Part shown: positions 10,143 through 22,260 of the stretch, piece by piece
Numbering within the stretch: the stretch's first letter is position 1
How the letters are laid out: each line of letters opens with the position of its first letter
Origin: Leishmania mexicana MHOM/GT/2001/U1103
Lineage: Eukaryota > Euglenozoa > Kinetoplastea > Trypanosomatida > Trypanosomatidae
Direction of reading: 5' to 3'
Length of the DNA: 64,000 bases
NCBI RefSeq assembly: GCF_000234665.1
Contig: NC_018317.1
Coordinates: forward strand, 405,285 to 469,284
Program-made: the position numbers and the translations under genes
The notes under the pieces: model-generated
Told to the model about the DNA's origin: nothing
The model's database searches: none
The model's input: the letters and a program-made list of their open reading frames with translations, nothing else

Positions 10143-13100
10143 TCACGTGGCCTGTGCCATGAGGGCGCAGAGGTGGCCCATCGCCGCTGCATACTCGCGC
10201 TCGCTCATGCACGACGACCGCAGCAGCTTCGCACGCCACTGTGCCAGGCGGCTCGCGACACACAGCAAGTCGCCCTTCATGGGCAGCTGAACGTGGAGGA
10301 GCAGAGCTGATACGGTGGCCGCCAACCGCGCCGCCGTAGAAAACAAGGTTAGCTTTGCCATCTCGCATTCACCGTGGTCTCGAAGACGGGAAGAAAGGTC
10401 CATATAGTCGGTGACGCTGCTGGCTCGCACACCATTGCTCTCCTCGTCTTTGTCAGCATCTCGAGTGTCGTCCTGTGGCTGCCAGAGCATGGGCAGTTCG
10501 TTGCAGAGACGGCATACGGCGTAGAGGAGCTGGTAGTGTAGCTGACACACCGGTGACCGCAGCTGCGAAGTGTCGAGTGCACTGAGGTTCACTCGTGACG
10601 CGGACGGCGAGCCAGGAGGCCCACCGCGCGGCGTCGACAAAGACGAAGGTGACGGGTGCGGGTGCGGGTGCGACTGGTTTTGGCGATCTTCACCGGCAAC
10701 AGCCGCAGCAGTAGCAGTGGAGAGACTACCCGGCGACGCTGGCGAGCCTTCATCTTCATGCCGTGTCGTCCTTTTCCCATCACCGTTGGCAGCCGCGCTG
10801 GTCACCGCAGTGCCGCAGCAGACGTCAGCTTGCACCAGCGTCCGAAGCTGCTGGAGAACTGGGGGTGGGCTCACGTAGAGAGACGTAAGAAGGCGAAGGA
10901 GCGCCAGGCATGTGTGCTGTGGCTTCGTAAACGCATCGACAGCGACTTCCGCCTGCAGATCGGGGCAAGAGGTAGATCGTGACGCGCTGCGAGGCTGACC
11001 AATGACAGCAGTGCTGCGTAGCAGCTCACTGACGGCGCGCACAAAGGCGTCCACCAACGCATCCAGCAGTGTGCGCATGCCCTCTGTCACAACAGCCGCG
11101 AGGATGCCTTGCAGAACATAGGCAGGCTCTTGCGGCTGCTGTTGAGGCGGCTGTCGTTCACCGCCATGGCCAGTCTCAGTCCGCCGCCCAGCCATCTCCC
11201 TTCGATCCATCGCCGCTGGCGTCGCCGGAGACGTGCTAAAGGTAGTGGAAATGGCGGCGTCACACGTCACAAGATCGGTCCAAGCCGGGTGACCCATCCA
11301 CCACGCCACATAACCCAGCGTCGCTGCCTCGCACGGCCACTGAGAGAGCACTTCGCACCATTGCCGCGTGAGATGGCGCAGCTGCTCGACAAGTCTATCG
11401 AATGCGCCGGAGGCAGCCGCTGCTGCAGGCGGAGGCGGGATAAATGCAAAGGAGGCGCGGCAGTCACGATCATCTGCGCTATGAAACAAATTGGACGAGT
11501 GGTGCGCCCTCGCTCCGTCCAACAGCACCTCCGCCAGGTCTGCCTCAAGTCGTTCTAGTCCATCGAAGATGAGCAGCAGCGCAGACCGTAGCGTGCACGG
11601 CTGCGCTGACGCGGAGGCCGCATGCGCTACAGGAAAAAAGGAATCTAGGCCCTGGGTGGAGGTAGCAGCAGAGCTAGCAGGCGTGGTGACGGTGTCCGCG
11701 TCGCGCTCGAGGTGAGCAGCCATAGCGCGCGAGAGGGCGTGCGACAGCCACGGCCGCAACCACGCAGGCGGTCGTGTGGGAGGCACAGTGGCAGTTGCCA
11801 GAGGCGGACCAATGACAGCGGCTGTCAACTCAGCTATCCCAGATGGCACAGGAGCAAAGGCAGCGAGGAGCGCGTTGAACGGCGACGATGCGGCCGATGG
11901 TCGGGTACCGCTGATACCGCTTGCTGGCGCCGTCGCGGAAACGAGAGCTGTCGCCGGCGACTGTGGAGACGCCAACGCCACCGACGACAAAGATGAGGCG
12001 GACGACGATGTTAGACACCGCCTCGACACCGCAGCGCCACCGCTGCCGTCATGGCTGCTTGTGTAGCTGAGGCGCTGGTCAAACCGCACGTCCGCAGAGC
12101 TCCCCATGCGCCCGGTCCGGCGCCGTCGCCTGGACCCGGGGACTAATTCGACGTCCCCGACATCCAACGGCGGCCCTTCTTCAGCGCCCAGTGTGGACAG
12201 ATGGCGGGAGGCGCGGTACCCGCGGGCTACCTGTACCGTCCGCAGCGACGATGGCACCGGTACCTGGGTGCGTCCTGCCTCACCCGAGCGACTCGCCGTG
12301 GCCCAGGGCAGCACTGCCTCGGCCTCCTCGCGGATACCGCAACTTGCATGCAGCTCCGCCGCGCGACGAGCACGTTCCTCCAGCGCATCCATGCTGCTTG
12401 GGGAGCGACTCGCTTCCGGTGGCAGTCGCACCTGCTTGTGCGTGGTGTCCTCGGCGGAGATACGGGGGGCAGCCGGGCCTGTGAATGTGTCGCCATGGCC
12501 ACGGCGGTTGCGTGCAGCCGACAACACCGCCGACGACGTGACGCTGTTGTGTGCGTAGAAGGCTGAAGGCACGCGGTAAAGGTGTTGTACAGGCACGGCG
12601 GTAGACGAGAGAGTGTGTGAGGAAGGGCTTCCAGGAGAAATCGGTCGCTGGCGTTGCTGTGGAAGCCTGTCGAGGCTGCGGCTTGAGCTTTCCATCTTCG
12701 CCAAGCGAGGCGAGGATGCTAAGGATGTGGAGGAGGTCGGGCGTGCCTGCGGAGTGATCACTGTCACCGGATGCTCCCGTGCCTTTGCCGCGGCTGCTCC
12801 TGTCGGCGTTACGAGAAAGTCACCGCGAGGGCTGCAGCTATTACTGCGCCCTTCCTCATCGCGTTCGCCGTTTTGGGCAGCTGTCAAGCATCTTTCTACC
12901 GCCTTAGCCATGGTGGTCGCCGCCGCAGAACCGGCTCGCGTGCCGATGTCACGAGAGCAAGTGTGGCTGTCGCGCGCAATGGACGTGCCGGCAACAACAG
13001 ATTCGCTCATTACCGAGTGCGAAGGAGGTTTTTGTCTGACTGAGTAGCCGCCCGCACCACCCGCGTCGCCACCAACACCATCAGTGGTCGAAGCGTCACA

Positions 13101-13214
13101 GTCGGCGAGGTGAACGTGTCTGCGCGTGCTCGCCGCGATGGTCGCGTGGGCTCTTACGCCGTCCGTCACAGGGACCGCACCAACCAACTCGACCCCGGCA
13201 GCTCCGAAGGACAT
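10143..13214 (-). CDS. Large low-complexity protein, unknown function
   Basis: 1023 residues from MSFGAAGVELVG. I do not recognise a family. The N-terminal half is Ser/Ala/Arg-rich and probably disordered. The C-terminal third is more ordered and helical-looking (for example around LQTLRTLVQADVCC and QLHYQLLYAVCRLCNELPML), with Pro/Ser-rich insertions. No membrane segment, signal peptide or P-loop is visible. The frame is open for another 94 codons upstream, but a strong pyrimidine tract (plus purines 13311-13400) followed by the first AG at 13282-13283 makes the ATG at 13214 the first one in the mature mRNA. Long open frame and consistent GC-rich codon use support a real gene. Confidence 0.7.
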   Translation of the reverse strand: MSFGAAGVELVGAVPVTDGVRAHATIAASTRRHVHLADCDASTTDGVGGDAGGAGGYSVRQKPPSHSVMSESVVAGTSIARDSHTCSRDIGTRAGSAAATTMAKAVERCLTAAQNGERDEEGRSNSCSPRGDFLVTPTGAAAAKAREHPVTVITPQARPTSSTSLASSPRLAKMESSSRSLDRLPQQRQRPISPGSPSSHTLSSTAVPVQHLYRVPSAFYAHNSVTSSAVLSAARNRRGHGDTFTGPAAPRISAEDTTHKQVRLPPEASRSPSSMDALEERARRAAELHASCGIREEAEAVLPWATASRSGEAGRTQVPVPSSLRTVQVARGYRASRHLSTLGAEEGPPLDVGDVELVPGSRRRRRTGRMGSSADVRFDQRLSYTSSHDGSGGAAVSRRCLTSSSASSLSSVALASPQSPATALVSATAPASGISGTRPSAASSPFNALLAAFAPVPSGIAELTAAVIGPPLATATVPPTRPPAWLRPWLSHALSRAMAAHLERDADTVTTPASSAATSTQGLDSFFPVAHAASASAQPCTLRSALLLIFDGLERLEADLAEVLLDGARAHHSSNLFHSADDRDCRASFAFIPPPPAAAAASGAFDRLVEQLRHLTRQWCEVLSQWPCEAATLGYVAWWMGHPAWTDLVTCDAAISTTFSTSPATPAAMDRREMAGRRTETGHGGERQPPQQQPQEPAYVLQGILAAVVTEGMRTLLDALVDAFVRAVSELLRSTAVIGQPRSASRSTSCPDLQAEVAVDAFTKPQHTCLALLRLLTSLYVSPPPVLQQLRTLVQADVCCGTAVTSAAANGDGKRTTRHEDEGSPASPGSLSTATAAAVAGEDRQNQSHPHPHPSPSSLSTPRGGPPGSPSASRVNLSALDTSQLRSPVCQLHYQLLYAVCRLCNELPMLWQPQDDTRDADKDEESNGVRASSVTDYMDLSSRLRDHGECEMAKLTLFSTAARLAATVSALLLHVQLPMKGDLLCVASRLAQWRAKLLRSSCMSEREYAAAMGHLCALMAQAT

Positions 13215-14518
13215 CGTTAAGGAGCCCGAGAACGTCGTGTGGCGGGCAACGGCGGCGCTGGTGTAGCTGACCGCTTGCACACTGGCGTCCGCAATGAACG
13301 CCGTTAAGCGGGAGGGGGAGGGGAGGGGAGGGGAGTCGACAAGAGGATATGATGAGGGAGAGAGACGCAGCGACTCTCTGAGAGAGGACGAGGCGAAGCA
13401 AGAAAGCGTTAGACAACGAGAGATTTCTCTATGGCAAAGAGGGGGGGGGAGGGCCCGCACCAAGCGCCGACAACGTCCACGCCAACGCCACGCCACCGTC
13501 TAGTTGTAAGGGGGTGAGTACCGGGTGTGCAACCTTCACACCGACCCGACCTCCTTTTATTTTTCTCTTCCCTCCCCTCCAACGAGGAAGTGCGAACGAC
13601 CAGATGCGCACGTGTGCACGTGTGTGTGTGTGTGTGTCTAACGTGGGTGTTGGTCCGGTGAACGGTGCACTCTAGGCAACAGCCGCACACGAGTGAGACG
13701 GGATGGGGTGGAGTGGAAGGGTTTAAAAAGTCAGAGGAAGCCATCTGGAGCAGGACAGGTGTAAGGGGCGGAGGGAGGGAGGGAGGGAGGTAGCCGGCAT
13801 AAAGTAGGGACGGTGAAAGATCAGGGCTGGCAACCACCAGAAACAGCGGGGACGCAGCGAATTGGCCGCACCGCACGTAAGCATGTGTACCGGGGGTGAC
13901 GAGACGAAGGTGGGAGGCCATTGACCGATGCGAAGAGTCCGTCTGACCGCCGGAGAAAAACCCCATAGGCACACACAGAGACCCCACCCCACCACTCCAC
14001 TCCACACGTGCACGTGCTGTGTCTGTTGTTGTTACGTTGACGCGCTTGGCGCACTGCTCTCACGAGGAGGGGGAGAGGGACAGCGAGACAGACAATGAGG
14101 GCCGAATCATCACCGGTCAATGCGCTGTAAAAGGCATCTACCCCTACCGCATACCAATGCAGACACGCACGTGGGCACGGGGCTCGAGAGAGGGACGCAG
14201 AAGATAGCAGTACGAAGGAAACAAACAAACCACAGGGGTGGCGAACAAGAGGGAGTGCGTCGTAGGCATCCATGCAGAGGGGGGCGCACGGGGCAGGGAG
14301 GGTCGAAGCAACGCAAGGAACACACCCACGACGTGTGTGTCACTCGATGCATCCCCTCCGCCTCCAGTTGCTGCATATTTAGCAAGAGTGAGCATCACGA
14401 GCTGACGCATCGCTTGTCACCCCCCCTTCCCTGACCCAACGCTCAACTCGCCACCTCCTCGCCACTGCCCCCCTCCCTCCTTCTCCCGGATTCGCCCGGC
14501 TTCGACTCTTTGACCCAC
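13215..14518. other. Intergenic spacer
   Basis: Contains the leader of the 1023-residue gene, a (TG)n run at about 13620-13637 and a GGGA repeat at about 13770-13790. No gene supported. Confidence 0.6.
13282..13283 (-). promoter_or_regulatory. Predicted spliced-leader acceptor for the 1023-residue gene
   Basis: First AG on the minus strand after the long C/T tract at 13311-13400. It gives a 5' UTR of about 67 nt and fixes the start at 13214 rather than the farther upstream in-frame ATG. Confidence 0.5.
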
Positions 14519-15109
14519 TCACCAGCCTTGCGGAAACATGGCCTTGAAGCGACGCACGAAAAACTTCTGCCGCGGCCCACCCACGTCCGAGCCGTACTGC
14601 CCGCGTGCACGCCACACGTCCCGTGAGTGAGTCAGCGGCTTCTGGCCAATTTTGGAGTGGTAATCAGGGTGGACGTTGTAGTAGGTCGACTTGAACTCCG
14701 TCACCTCCTCCGTTTTGCGGCGGATGTCACCGACTTGGTTGAAGCGGCGCATCTCCTCCGCCTTCTTGCGGTCCCGCTCTTCGGAGAAGTACATCATCTC
14801 CTTCGTCACCTCATCGCGCGAGTGAAACCAGTGCATGTTCTCCGCGTACGTCTTGATCGACTTGGCCCGCTCCCATCCGAGGATGAGCCGGTAGTCGATG
14901 TCCTTCTCACTCAGCAACTCGTTGTTCGGGTCTCGGAAGGTACTCCGCACCTCCTCGGTGATGACGTCGCGGCGCGAGCGCATTGGAAAGCCATGGGCCC
15001 CCTTCAGCAAGCAACGATAGAGGCGAATCTTCTCTTGATGCCTGTAGGAGACCGGCGCCCCGGTAGCCTCAGCGGCAGCGCGGTGTGCAACGAGAGACGT
15101 GTGCAGCAT
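14519..15109 (-). CDS. LYR-motif (Complex1_LYR) mitochondrial protein
   Basis: 196 residues. Near the N-terminus IRLYRCLLKG places Leu-Tyr-Arg at 30-32. A TFRDP motif (57-61) supplies the conserved Phe of the LYRM family, and three predicted helices cover about 25-90. The remaining 100 residues are charged (EERDRKKAEEMRR) and end in an aromatic/basic tail. LYR proteins are small mitochondrial factors or subunits that bind acyl-ACP and serve complex I, complex II/III assembly, Fe-S biogenesis or mitoribosomes. Length and C-terminal extension recall the NDUFB9/B22 complex I subunit, but this is only a suggestion. The start lies a few bases after a poly-C tract and AG at 15112-15113, so an almost absent genomic 5' UTR is expected. 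Confidence 0.75.
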   Translation of the reverse strand: MLHTSLVAHRAAAEATGAPVSYRHQEKIRLYRCLLKGAHGFPMRSRRDVITEEVRSTFRDPNNELLSEKDIDYRLILGWERAKSIKTYAENMHWFHSRDEVTKEMMYFSEERDRKKAEEMRRFNQVGDIRRKTEEVTEFKSTYYNVHPDYHSKIGQKPLTHSRDVWRARGQYGSDVGGPRQKFFVRRFKAMFPQGW

Positions 15110-17981
15110 ACCTCCAAGAAGGGGGGGGGGGAGGCTATTCGATAGAGCTACGAAGTAGGGCACCGGGCAACACCCTGGGGAAGCGGCCCATACGTATCCG
15201 CAGCGCCGGCGAGTTGCTCTGAGTTGATCTTTTGCTCTCCTCAACCGCCAACGACCGCTACGCGCGTGCTGCGGTCACAGGCGATGGGAAGGGATGACGC
15301 GAAAAGGTGAAGGAGGTGCAGTGATAGATTCGAGCGAAAATAAAAGAGCAACAAAGGAGGTCCGACAGAGCGGAGTGGAGAGAGAAAGAGGGAGGGAGAG
15401 GCGCCGAACACAAGCAGGAACAACGAGGGAGGGGGACGGCGGCAGCTGCTGCTGCTGCAGTCGTCGCGACGCACCACACCGGGCCCACGCACCACTCCAG
15501 GAAAAATGAGGGAGCAAGAGCACGACCGGTGCGCGAGGGGAGGACGACGGGGGGGTGAGGGTGGGGAATGAAGATAGAGCGAAACACACACACACACATA
15601 CACATCAAGGAGATCTGCGCACACGCGCATGTGCATGCCTGGGCGATGAGCGGAGGAGGAGGAGAAAAAAAAGGTACGAGTTGGCACGAGAATGCCTTGT
15701 GCTTGTGCCATTTTTTTTCTCCTCCTCCCCAACACACATTCCTTCTCTCCATCCTTTCTGTGCTGGCCATGTCGTCGGTCCCCAAGGGAGAACGAACGTG
15801 GCAGCGAGACGGCAAGGGTGAGGGGGGGGGTGGCCCTGTGACACGATCCGTTGCTTTTTTGGTGCGCGCTAGCAGGCGTGTGGACTCCCCCCTCCTCCTT
15901 CTGCTGAGCGCCGGTTTTCCATGGGAGAAGGCGAAAGGCGAGGAGCAGGAGGGTGTGTGAGAGACACGGAGATCTCTGCAGACCAGCACGGTATGTCTAT
16001 GCACGTCTGCCCATCCCTACCCATCCCTCATTTTCCGCTGTGCCACTTGGACGTCCATCGCACGCCTCGACGCCTCAACTCGCCGCGCTTTTTTTGTTTA
16101 GTTTGTTTTGTGGACTGTCCTTGCCTGCCCCCTCTGTGTGGTGACGAGAGCCGGAGAAACACGGATAAGAACATGCAGCGAGAGAGGAGCTCAGAGGGCG
16201 TGGGCTGTGTCTGTGCTTGTGTGTTTGTGTGTGCGTGTGTCGACGTGTATTGCTGCTCTGTCCCGCTACCTCTCCACGTACGCGCAAAGACGAAGCCGGA
16301 GATGGACTGGGAAGGGAGGGGGCAAGCCGTCACACTTGGATGTCTGCAACATCTGGAAGGGATGTAGCACCGAGACTTTCATGACGAAAACACAAACAAA
16401 CAAAACAGTGGGCGACAGAGAAACGTGAGAAACGACACGCACGCGAGAAAAATTTTGTACACATTTGAGGGGGAAGGAGAAGGAGAGCGTCGTCATCGCG
16501 TGTTGTGTGTGTGTGTGTATCCACCAGATCCAGGAGGAGGGGGGGGGTGGACGTGTGCCCGCCCTCTCATCATCTCCCACCCACCCACCCCCATCCTCAA
16601 CAATAGCAACGAAAGGAGTACCACATCTCTCTTCGTCTCACACGGCGTGTGTGCGTGTGTGCGTGCACCGAAAAGCACAGCGCCTGCGAAGATGGTAGGG
16701 AAGAGAGCGACAACCCCCCACCCCAAACAAAGGAAAGGCGAGTCTGTGGAGTCACCACATGCAGCACCGGGAAAAGGAAGGGCATGTGAGGAAGAGGGGG
16801 TGGGGGTGGAGGGGCATAGCAGTTACCAGAAAAGTCATACACATGTGCGCACACCCAACTGCCCCCTCCCACCCGCATAAACACAACGACCAGGTAATAA
16901 TAACAATAATGCCAGAGTATTCAAGGAACACACGCCCCCCTCCCCACACACACATACACGCACGCACGTACCGAGCGACGTCCGTGAGGCACGCGAAAAA
17001 AAAAAAGCAACAACGATGTGCATGCTGAGGGGCAATCGTCGAGACGCTTACACAGAGAGTCAGAGCCAGAAAAAGGAGGAGGAGACACGACAGCAGTGGG
17101 TCCCATTTCTCGACGCAAGGGGAGCCACACACCGGCACACGGAAACCAGAGCGAGCGATTGGGGTGGGGAAGGGGAGGGGAGGGGGGCATACAGACTACA
17201 GTTCTGGTGGTAAGAGAAAGAGTGGTGGGTATGTGCATGTGTGTGTGTGCGTGTGGGGGGGGGGGGGCAGAGGCAGAGTGACCGCGAACAGCAAAAGAAC
17301 TGAGCCGCCACCGCCGCCACAAAAAAAAAGCACGCACATGTGTGCACATGGGCAAGACGCCCGCGAGCACGCCCGTGCGCAGGCCACGCCCTCGCGCAGA
17401 GGGAAGAAGAATGCAAACAAACAACAACCAAACGTGGTGGCCCCTTATCAGGCACGAAAGGACAACATTTTAAATCAAGGAAACAGAGGTAGAGGAAGCT
17501 ATGTACAGAGAAGTCGCGATAGAGTGGGGGGTGGGTGGGGTGTGTGTGGACGGAAGAGACACACACACACACACGAACGCCGGGATCCCCTCTGCCAGGG
17601 AAGAACGCCTGCGTACGCGTGGCCGTGGCCCACATACACATATATATATTTATATACACATATACTCACGGGTGAGATCAGGATAGCGACTCTGCCCCCC
17701 CCCCCGCCGCCGCCCTCGCTCTTCGCACAGTTGATAACGAGGCACCTCGATAGACCTCCATAAAAGACAGCCGCACACACCAGGCGAGAAGCGGAAAAAA
17801 ACGTCGAGAGGCGCGTGCCACCGATAGAAGTTGCGTGCGAAGCTAAGGAAGGTGAAGAATGTGTGCCACAGAACTATGGAGCAGGCGATCACATGAATGC
17901 CCTCCATTGCTCTAAGGAGCCCGCGCGCGCAGCTGTTCCCCGGCATGTCGCTGCTGCCATGGGGGCTTCGCTGTCCTGTGC
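15110..17981. other. Long intergenic spacer (about 2.9 kb)
   Basis: No gene seen. It holds purine runs on the plus strand, CA and GT runs (near 15585, 16505, 17235 and 17560), A runs at about 16996 and 17323, a TA-rich block at about 17638-17664 and a C run at about 17695-17705. Open frames on both strands are repeat-driven. Confidence 0.55.
15112..15113 (-). promoter_or_regulatory. Predicted spliced-leader acceptor for the LYR protein gene
   Basis: Minus-strand tract CCTCCCCCCCCCC then TTCTTGG leads to AG at 15112-15113, two bases before the ATG. Confidence 0.45.
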
Positions 17982-19229
17982 TTACATCCAACTGCCTGTG
18001 GCTTTCCGGTCGCCACTGTACAGGGGGTTGACGCCTTCGTTCTTGACGCCGTTCGGGCTCGAGAAGCAGTTAGGGTATTGATTTGCCGCACCGTGGTTGG
18101 CGCCGTACATGGTGCCTTGCTCCGTGTTGAGTTGCTGCACCGAGTCTCCCATATCCCCGTCGTAGTCGCCTGAGGTGTGTTGGGTGCACTGCTGCACGAA
18201 GGAGCGTGTGGACACAAAGGACTTTGTGCGCGTGGCCTGATTCATCTCTTCCTGCGCCCACTCCGGCGCATCCTCCGGCGGCTCGTCCATATCTTCGTTG
18301 TCCTGGCAGCACGCCGTTGCAGTGAAGACGACGAGGCACAGCACCATGAGAATGGAGAAGAAGATGGCCCACCAGTTGTTCTGCAGGCTGCTCGAAGTGT
18401 CCTGGGGCTCGTACATCCCACGGCTGGGACCTTGTGTCTGGCACACAGCCCAGAAGAATGCCTGGCTTGCCCTCTGCGACTCTTCCCTCCACCTGCTGGC
18501 ATTGTAGATGCTGCTAAAGAGGAATCCGGCGTAGCTGTAGCCGCCCGAGGCCCTGTTGTCGGACCAGGTGGATGTGTCGCCGTTGCCAACGGCAAGGAGG
18601 TCCTGGCCAAACATAGAGCTCGGCCGCAACAGAGAGTTCCTGGGGGCGGTGGCATTGAACCATGACGGGAAGCCGCCCTGCACGCCGTACACACTCACGG
18701 ACGGCGACTCCGGTTTCCCGAAGTAGTTGCCGATGTAGAAGGTAACACCAACGTTGCTGATGTGCAGCGGCAGCTCCGGGTTATCCTCTGTCTCGGTCCA
18801 GCGGCCTTGGTTCCAGCGCCAGTAGCAGCTGAAGGACAGGCCCGCACCGGAGCCGAGGATATGCTCGGTGAGGGGTGGAGGACAATCGCCAGCCGTGCTG
18901 GCGTCCGTGCTGGCCCCAAGGTACGCGTACCACTCCGTGCCAGCGCCGGCACCGCGCGCCGCCTCGATGACAGCGGTGTGCATCACGGCCGTCGGCTCAC
19001 CAGCCATGTAGCCGCCACCCTCCTGACAGAGAAAGCGGCTCTCCATCTTGTGGCCGCTTCCCTCAGGCCTAGCGAAGGTATTGAGCACCGGAACGAATGC
19101 AAGCCCTTGAGCGTGCTCGACGCCGTGACTGAGGAGCACGACAAGCAACACCGCAACGGAGAGAGCGACGAGACGACAATGTCGAGCGCCACCCACGTGG
19201 TGGGACGCTGCTGGCCCGCCCAGCTGCAT
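17982..19229 (-). CDS. Type I surface membrane protein, lectin-like ectodomain (paralog A)
   Basis: 415 residues: hydrophobic signal peptide (about 20-42), an ectodomain of about 240 residues, one TM segment (286-308) introduced by N-N-W-W, and a cytoplasmic tail of about 105 residues rich in acidic and polar residues. The ectodomain has cysteines at 68, 116, 135 and 263, with C-Y-W-R-W at 135-139 and WAVCQTQ at 260-266. The protein at 22261-23658 has the same four cysteines in the same order (C65, C114, C129, C226), with CYYRW and VCEYQ, so the two are paralogs. The arrangement resembles a C-type-lectin-like domain, but calcium-binding residues cannot be confirmed by eye. Possible N-glycosylation at NAT 192 and NAS 243. 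Likely on the cell or flagellar-pocket surface. The family is not named with confidence. Confidence 0.75.
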   Translation of the reverse strand: MQLGGPAASHHVGGARHCRLVALSVAVLLVVLLSHGVEHAQGLAFVPVLNTFARPEGSGHKMESRFLCQEGGGYMAGEPTAVMHTAVIEAARGAGAGTEWYAYLGASTDASTAGDCPPPLTEHILGSGAGLSFSCYWRWNQGRWTETEDNPELPLHISNVGVTFYIGNYFGKPESPSVSVYGVQGGFPSWFNATAPRNSLLRPSSMFGQDLLAVGNGDTSTWSDNRASGGYSYAGFLFSSIYNASRWREESQRASQAFFWAVCQTQGPSRGMYEPQDTSSSLQNNWWAIFFSILMVLCLVVFTATACCQDNEDMDEPPEDAPEWAQEEMNQATRTKSFVSTRSFVQQCTQHTSGDYDGDMGDSVQQLNTEQGTMYGANHGAANQYPNCFSSPNGVKNEGVNPLYSGDRKATGSWM

Positions 19230-22200
19230 CGCCGTGATCAGTGCCGTATGTGCCGTGTGGTTTTCTTGTTGCTGCCCGGCGCTCTTACGTGCTTGCGAGG
19301 AATAAACAGCGGCAGAGATGGCGGAGGAGGGACACGATAGACGGATGCGGAAAAGAGAGCCTGGCTACGTAGACCCCAACTAGCTCGGAGGCGGACTACA
19401 GGAGGGAGAGAGTGAGTGAGGGGAGGGAGGGAGAGCCTGGAGGTGCGTGAGTGTACACACACACATACACACGGATTGACAGGCAGGCAGACGGAGAGGT
19501 GAGGGGTAAGGAGGAGAGCACCAAGAATAAGAAAAACGGAGGCGCAAGTTCGATGGGCACAACGTTTCAGAAGGTTCGTGGTGACGCTTCGTCTTACCTC
19601 GCGTCTCTGGTGCGCTGTCCTTCTCTGTGCGGCCTCGCTGATCTCCTGGTTCCCTTGCCCTCTACTTTTCTTTCGTTGGAGGTGGGGGAGGTGGAGCAGA
19701 GGGGGGGGAGTCGAGGTGATTTGCGGTTGCATTGGTGTGTTCGCCGCGAAGGGTGGGTGGAGGGAGGGAAAAGGGGACAAGGGGAGAGAGGTATGTATGC
19801 GCATGTGTATGTGCATGTGTATGTCTTTGGGGGAGGGGGGAGGGGGCGCAGGGGAGACGCGGAAGGAGGGAGCATGCATGGCGGCGCACCTTGCCCTTTT
19901 CGGTGGTGGCCGGTGGTGGTGGTGGTATGGGTGGGTGGAGAGCCCTTCATCGCTTTCACTGTCTGAGTGCACTTCTGGACGGAAAGACGAGCGACAAAAC
20001 ATGTTTTTTTTTCACTGGTGGGCAGAGAGGGCAGGCCAGACAAACAACGACGCAAGTGAGGCTGAGCCCTCCATATAATGGCGCCGAGTACTGCGACGGT
20101 GCTCGCAGCGAAGACGAAGAGGAGAGAGAAAGGGCAACAACAACAGCAGCAGCACCCACAGACACAGACACAGAGGCTTGTTCACTTTCATGTGTATGCA
20201 GACCTGCCGCAGAGCCTCTCTTGCATCCGTCTGTTTGGTTTTTCGTGTCGCGCACCCGACATCACCGCTTCTCTCTCAATTTTTACTCTCTGCATGCCTT
20301 CTGCTCTTCAGTCCTTCGCCTCCTGCATGCGCACGTGCTTGCATCAGTACGTTGGGTGTGGCCGTATTGCATCCCTTCTCTTTGCGTCGCTCTCTGTTTC
20401 GCTCTCTGGGCACCACGGCAGAAGCTCCTTCGCCGTTTCTGTTGGTGCCCTGCCCCCCCCCTCCCCCCGCCGGCACACCAGTCCCCGTCATCCTAGGCAG
20501 CTGTAAGGAGGCACCCATCACACCACCCACCTTCTCCCCGCGTGCAGGTCTGTTAGGGGCGTTGACACGGGCAGCGGGAAAAACGCACAGACGCGCTCTC
20601 GTGCAGACAGAGGAGAGAGCCAAAGGGAAAAGCAACAACAACTCAGAAGAAGAGAGCAACGCGAAGGGATGACGCAGGACGACCATGGAGATGCGCGCAG
20701 GCGCAGGGTACATCGGCCCTCCTCCCCGCAGCCCCATCACCAGAAAAGGAGGTTTCTCTTCCAAAACCAAAGTCCCCCTCCTCCCCCAAAAAAGAACGAG
20801 AGATGACGTGCAGGAGACACAGCGCCAACACACACACACGCACGCACGCACGCACGCACACGCTTGACAACGAATACCAAGGGAGAGCCACAAGCATCAA
20901 AGGCGTCACGACAACGCAAAGGAAAGACGACGAGCGTCAGTGCTCGAAGGAGTCGCCGCCCCCCTCCTCCTCCTCTTCCCTCCTCCTCTCAAAAGAAAAA
21001 GTGCAAGGAGAAAGACCGGACAGAGAGGCGAAATATGAGAAAGCTAATCACAGACACGCACAGGGATACGTACATGTACATGGGCCTATAGAGACACACA
21101 TCCATCAAGAAAGAAAAACCCCCTAACGCCCCGCAAGAGGCAAGGCAACAGGACGCAACACAAGGGGCCACGCAAGCATCCGAGCAGACAGGGAGGGAGA
21201 AGGAGTTGCCTTCTGCGCGGCACCTTCGCACACGCTGATGAATACACACCGACACACACACGACGAGTGAGTGTGTGGGGTCGTCATCGGGGAATAACAA
21301 GAGAAGCGAGAAAGGCACAAAGGAGGAGAGAGACATCGGGCGGAGGGGGGGAGGAGAAGCTTCAAAAAAAAACGGAGGAGGGCACGTTGCACCGCACACC
21401 CGCACACCAGCAGACCACCACACAAGCGCGGACGCATGCACCCAGAGAAAGAGAGGGAGGGAGGGAGAGAGCGCGCATGAGAACGGAGCTACGGAGCCTG
21501 AAGGAGAACAAGCGGTGGGGCGAGAGGAGGGAGAGGGCGGGGGGGGGGGGAGGGGAGGCAAGAGCAAGAGCGAGAGGAAAACGCCTCCGCACAGAATAAT
21601 GAGAAACGAGAAAAAAAATGCATTACGCGTCATGGCGAGCACAGAAGTAGTATACGTGCGCTTGTTGATGGACCACTGCGTCGCTCGCTTTCTTGAGCTC
21701 GTTCATGGATCCGTCGGATCACGCCAAGGACGAAAAAGAAAAGAAAACGCCGCCGTCACCGACCCCTCCCCTCCCTCCGAGAGGATGTACGGCTTACAAG
21801 GTTTGAGCGCCGTGCAAGCGTAGAACATAAAACGGGCTTATCGAAGAAGACCCCGATGGGCAGCGCAAAGGAGAGGGAGGGGAGGGGAGACAGAGCGCGC
21901 GGGGTGCTTCGACGCGGTCTCACCGGAGAAAGAACGAAACAAATTTTTTTTTTAAAAAGGATGTGCACAGCAGCAGGAGTGTTCAAAAAAGTGGGGTGAA
22001 GTGTAGAACGAGAGAAAACGAGCGCTGGTCAAGACACACATACATGCGCACACCCACGCACCCACACGTCCCCCACCTTTTCCTGCCATCTCCCTCTAGA
22101 GCCCATCGAAAGGGTGTGTGGGGGTGGTGAGTGCTGGGGAGGGGCGTGGAGGAGAAAAAGAAAAAAAAAAAACAGAACATAAAAGAATTGAAAAAGTCGC

Positions 22201-22260
22201 ATGCGCTCGCTGCGTGTGTGCGTGTGCCTTTTACCTTGTTGTTCGTCCCCCCTCGCTCCC
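19230..22260. other. Long intergenic spacer (about 3 kb) between the two paralogs
   Basis: Contains purine-rich plus-strand tracts (19400-19440, 21300-21560), CA/GCAC repeats at about 20829-20860, and A and T runs near 21605, 21940 and 22150. No convincing gene. Size and position would allow retroposon remnants (SIDER), but I cannot identify one by eye. Confidence 0.5.
20829..20862. repeat. (AC)n / (GCAC)n microsatellite
   Basis: CA run that changes into a GCAC tetranucleotide repeat in the spacer between the two lectin-like genes. Confidence 0.85.
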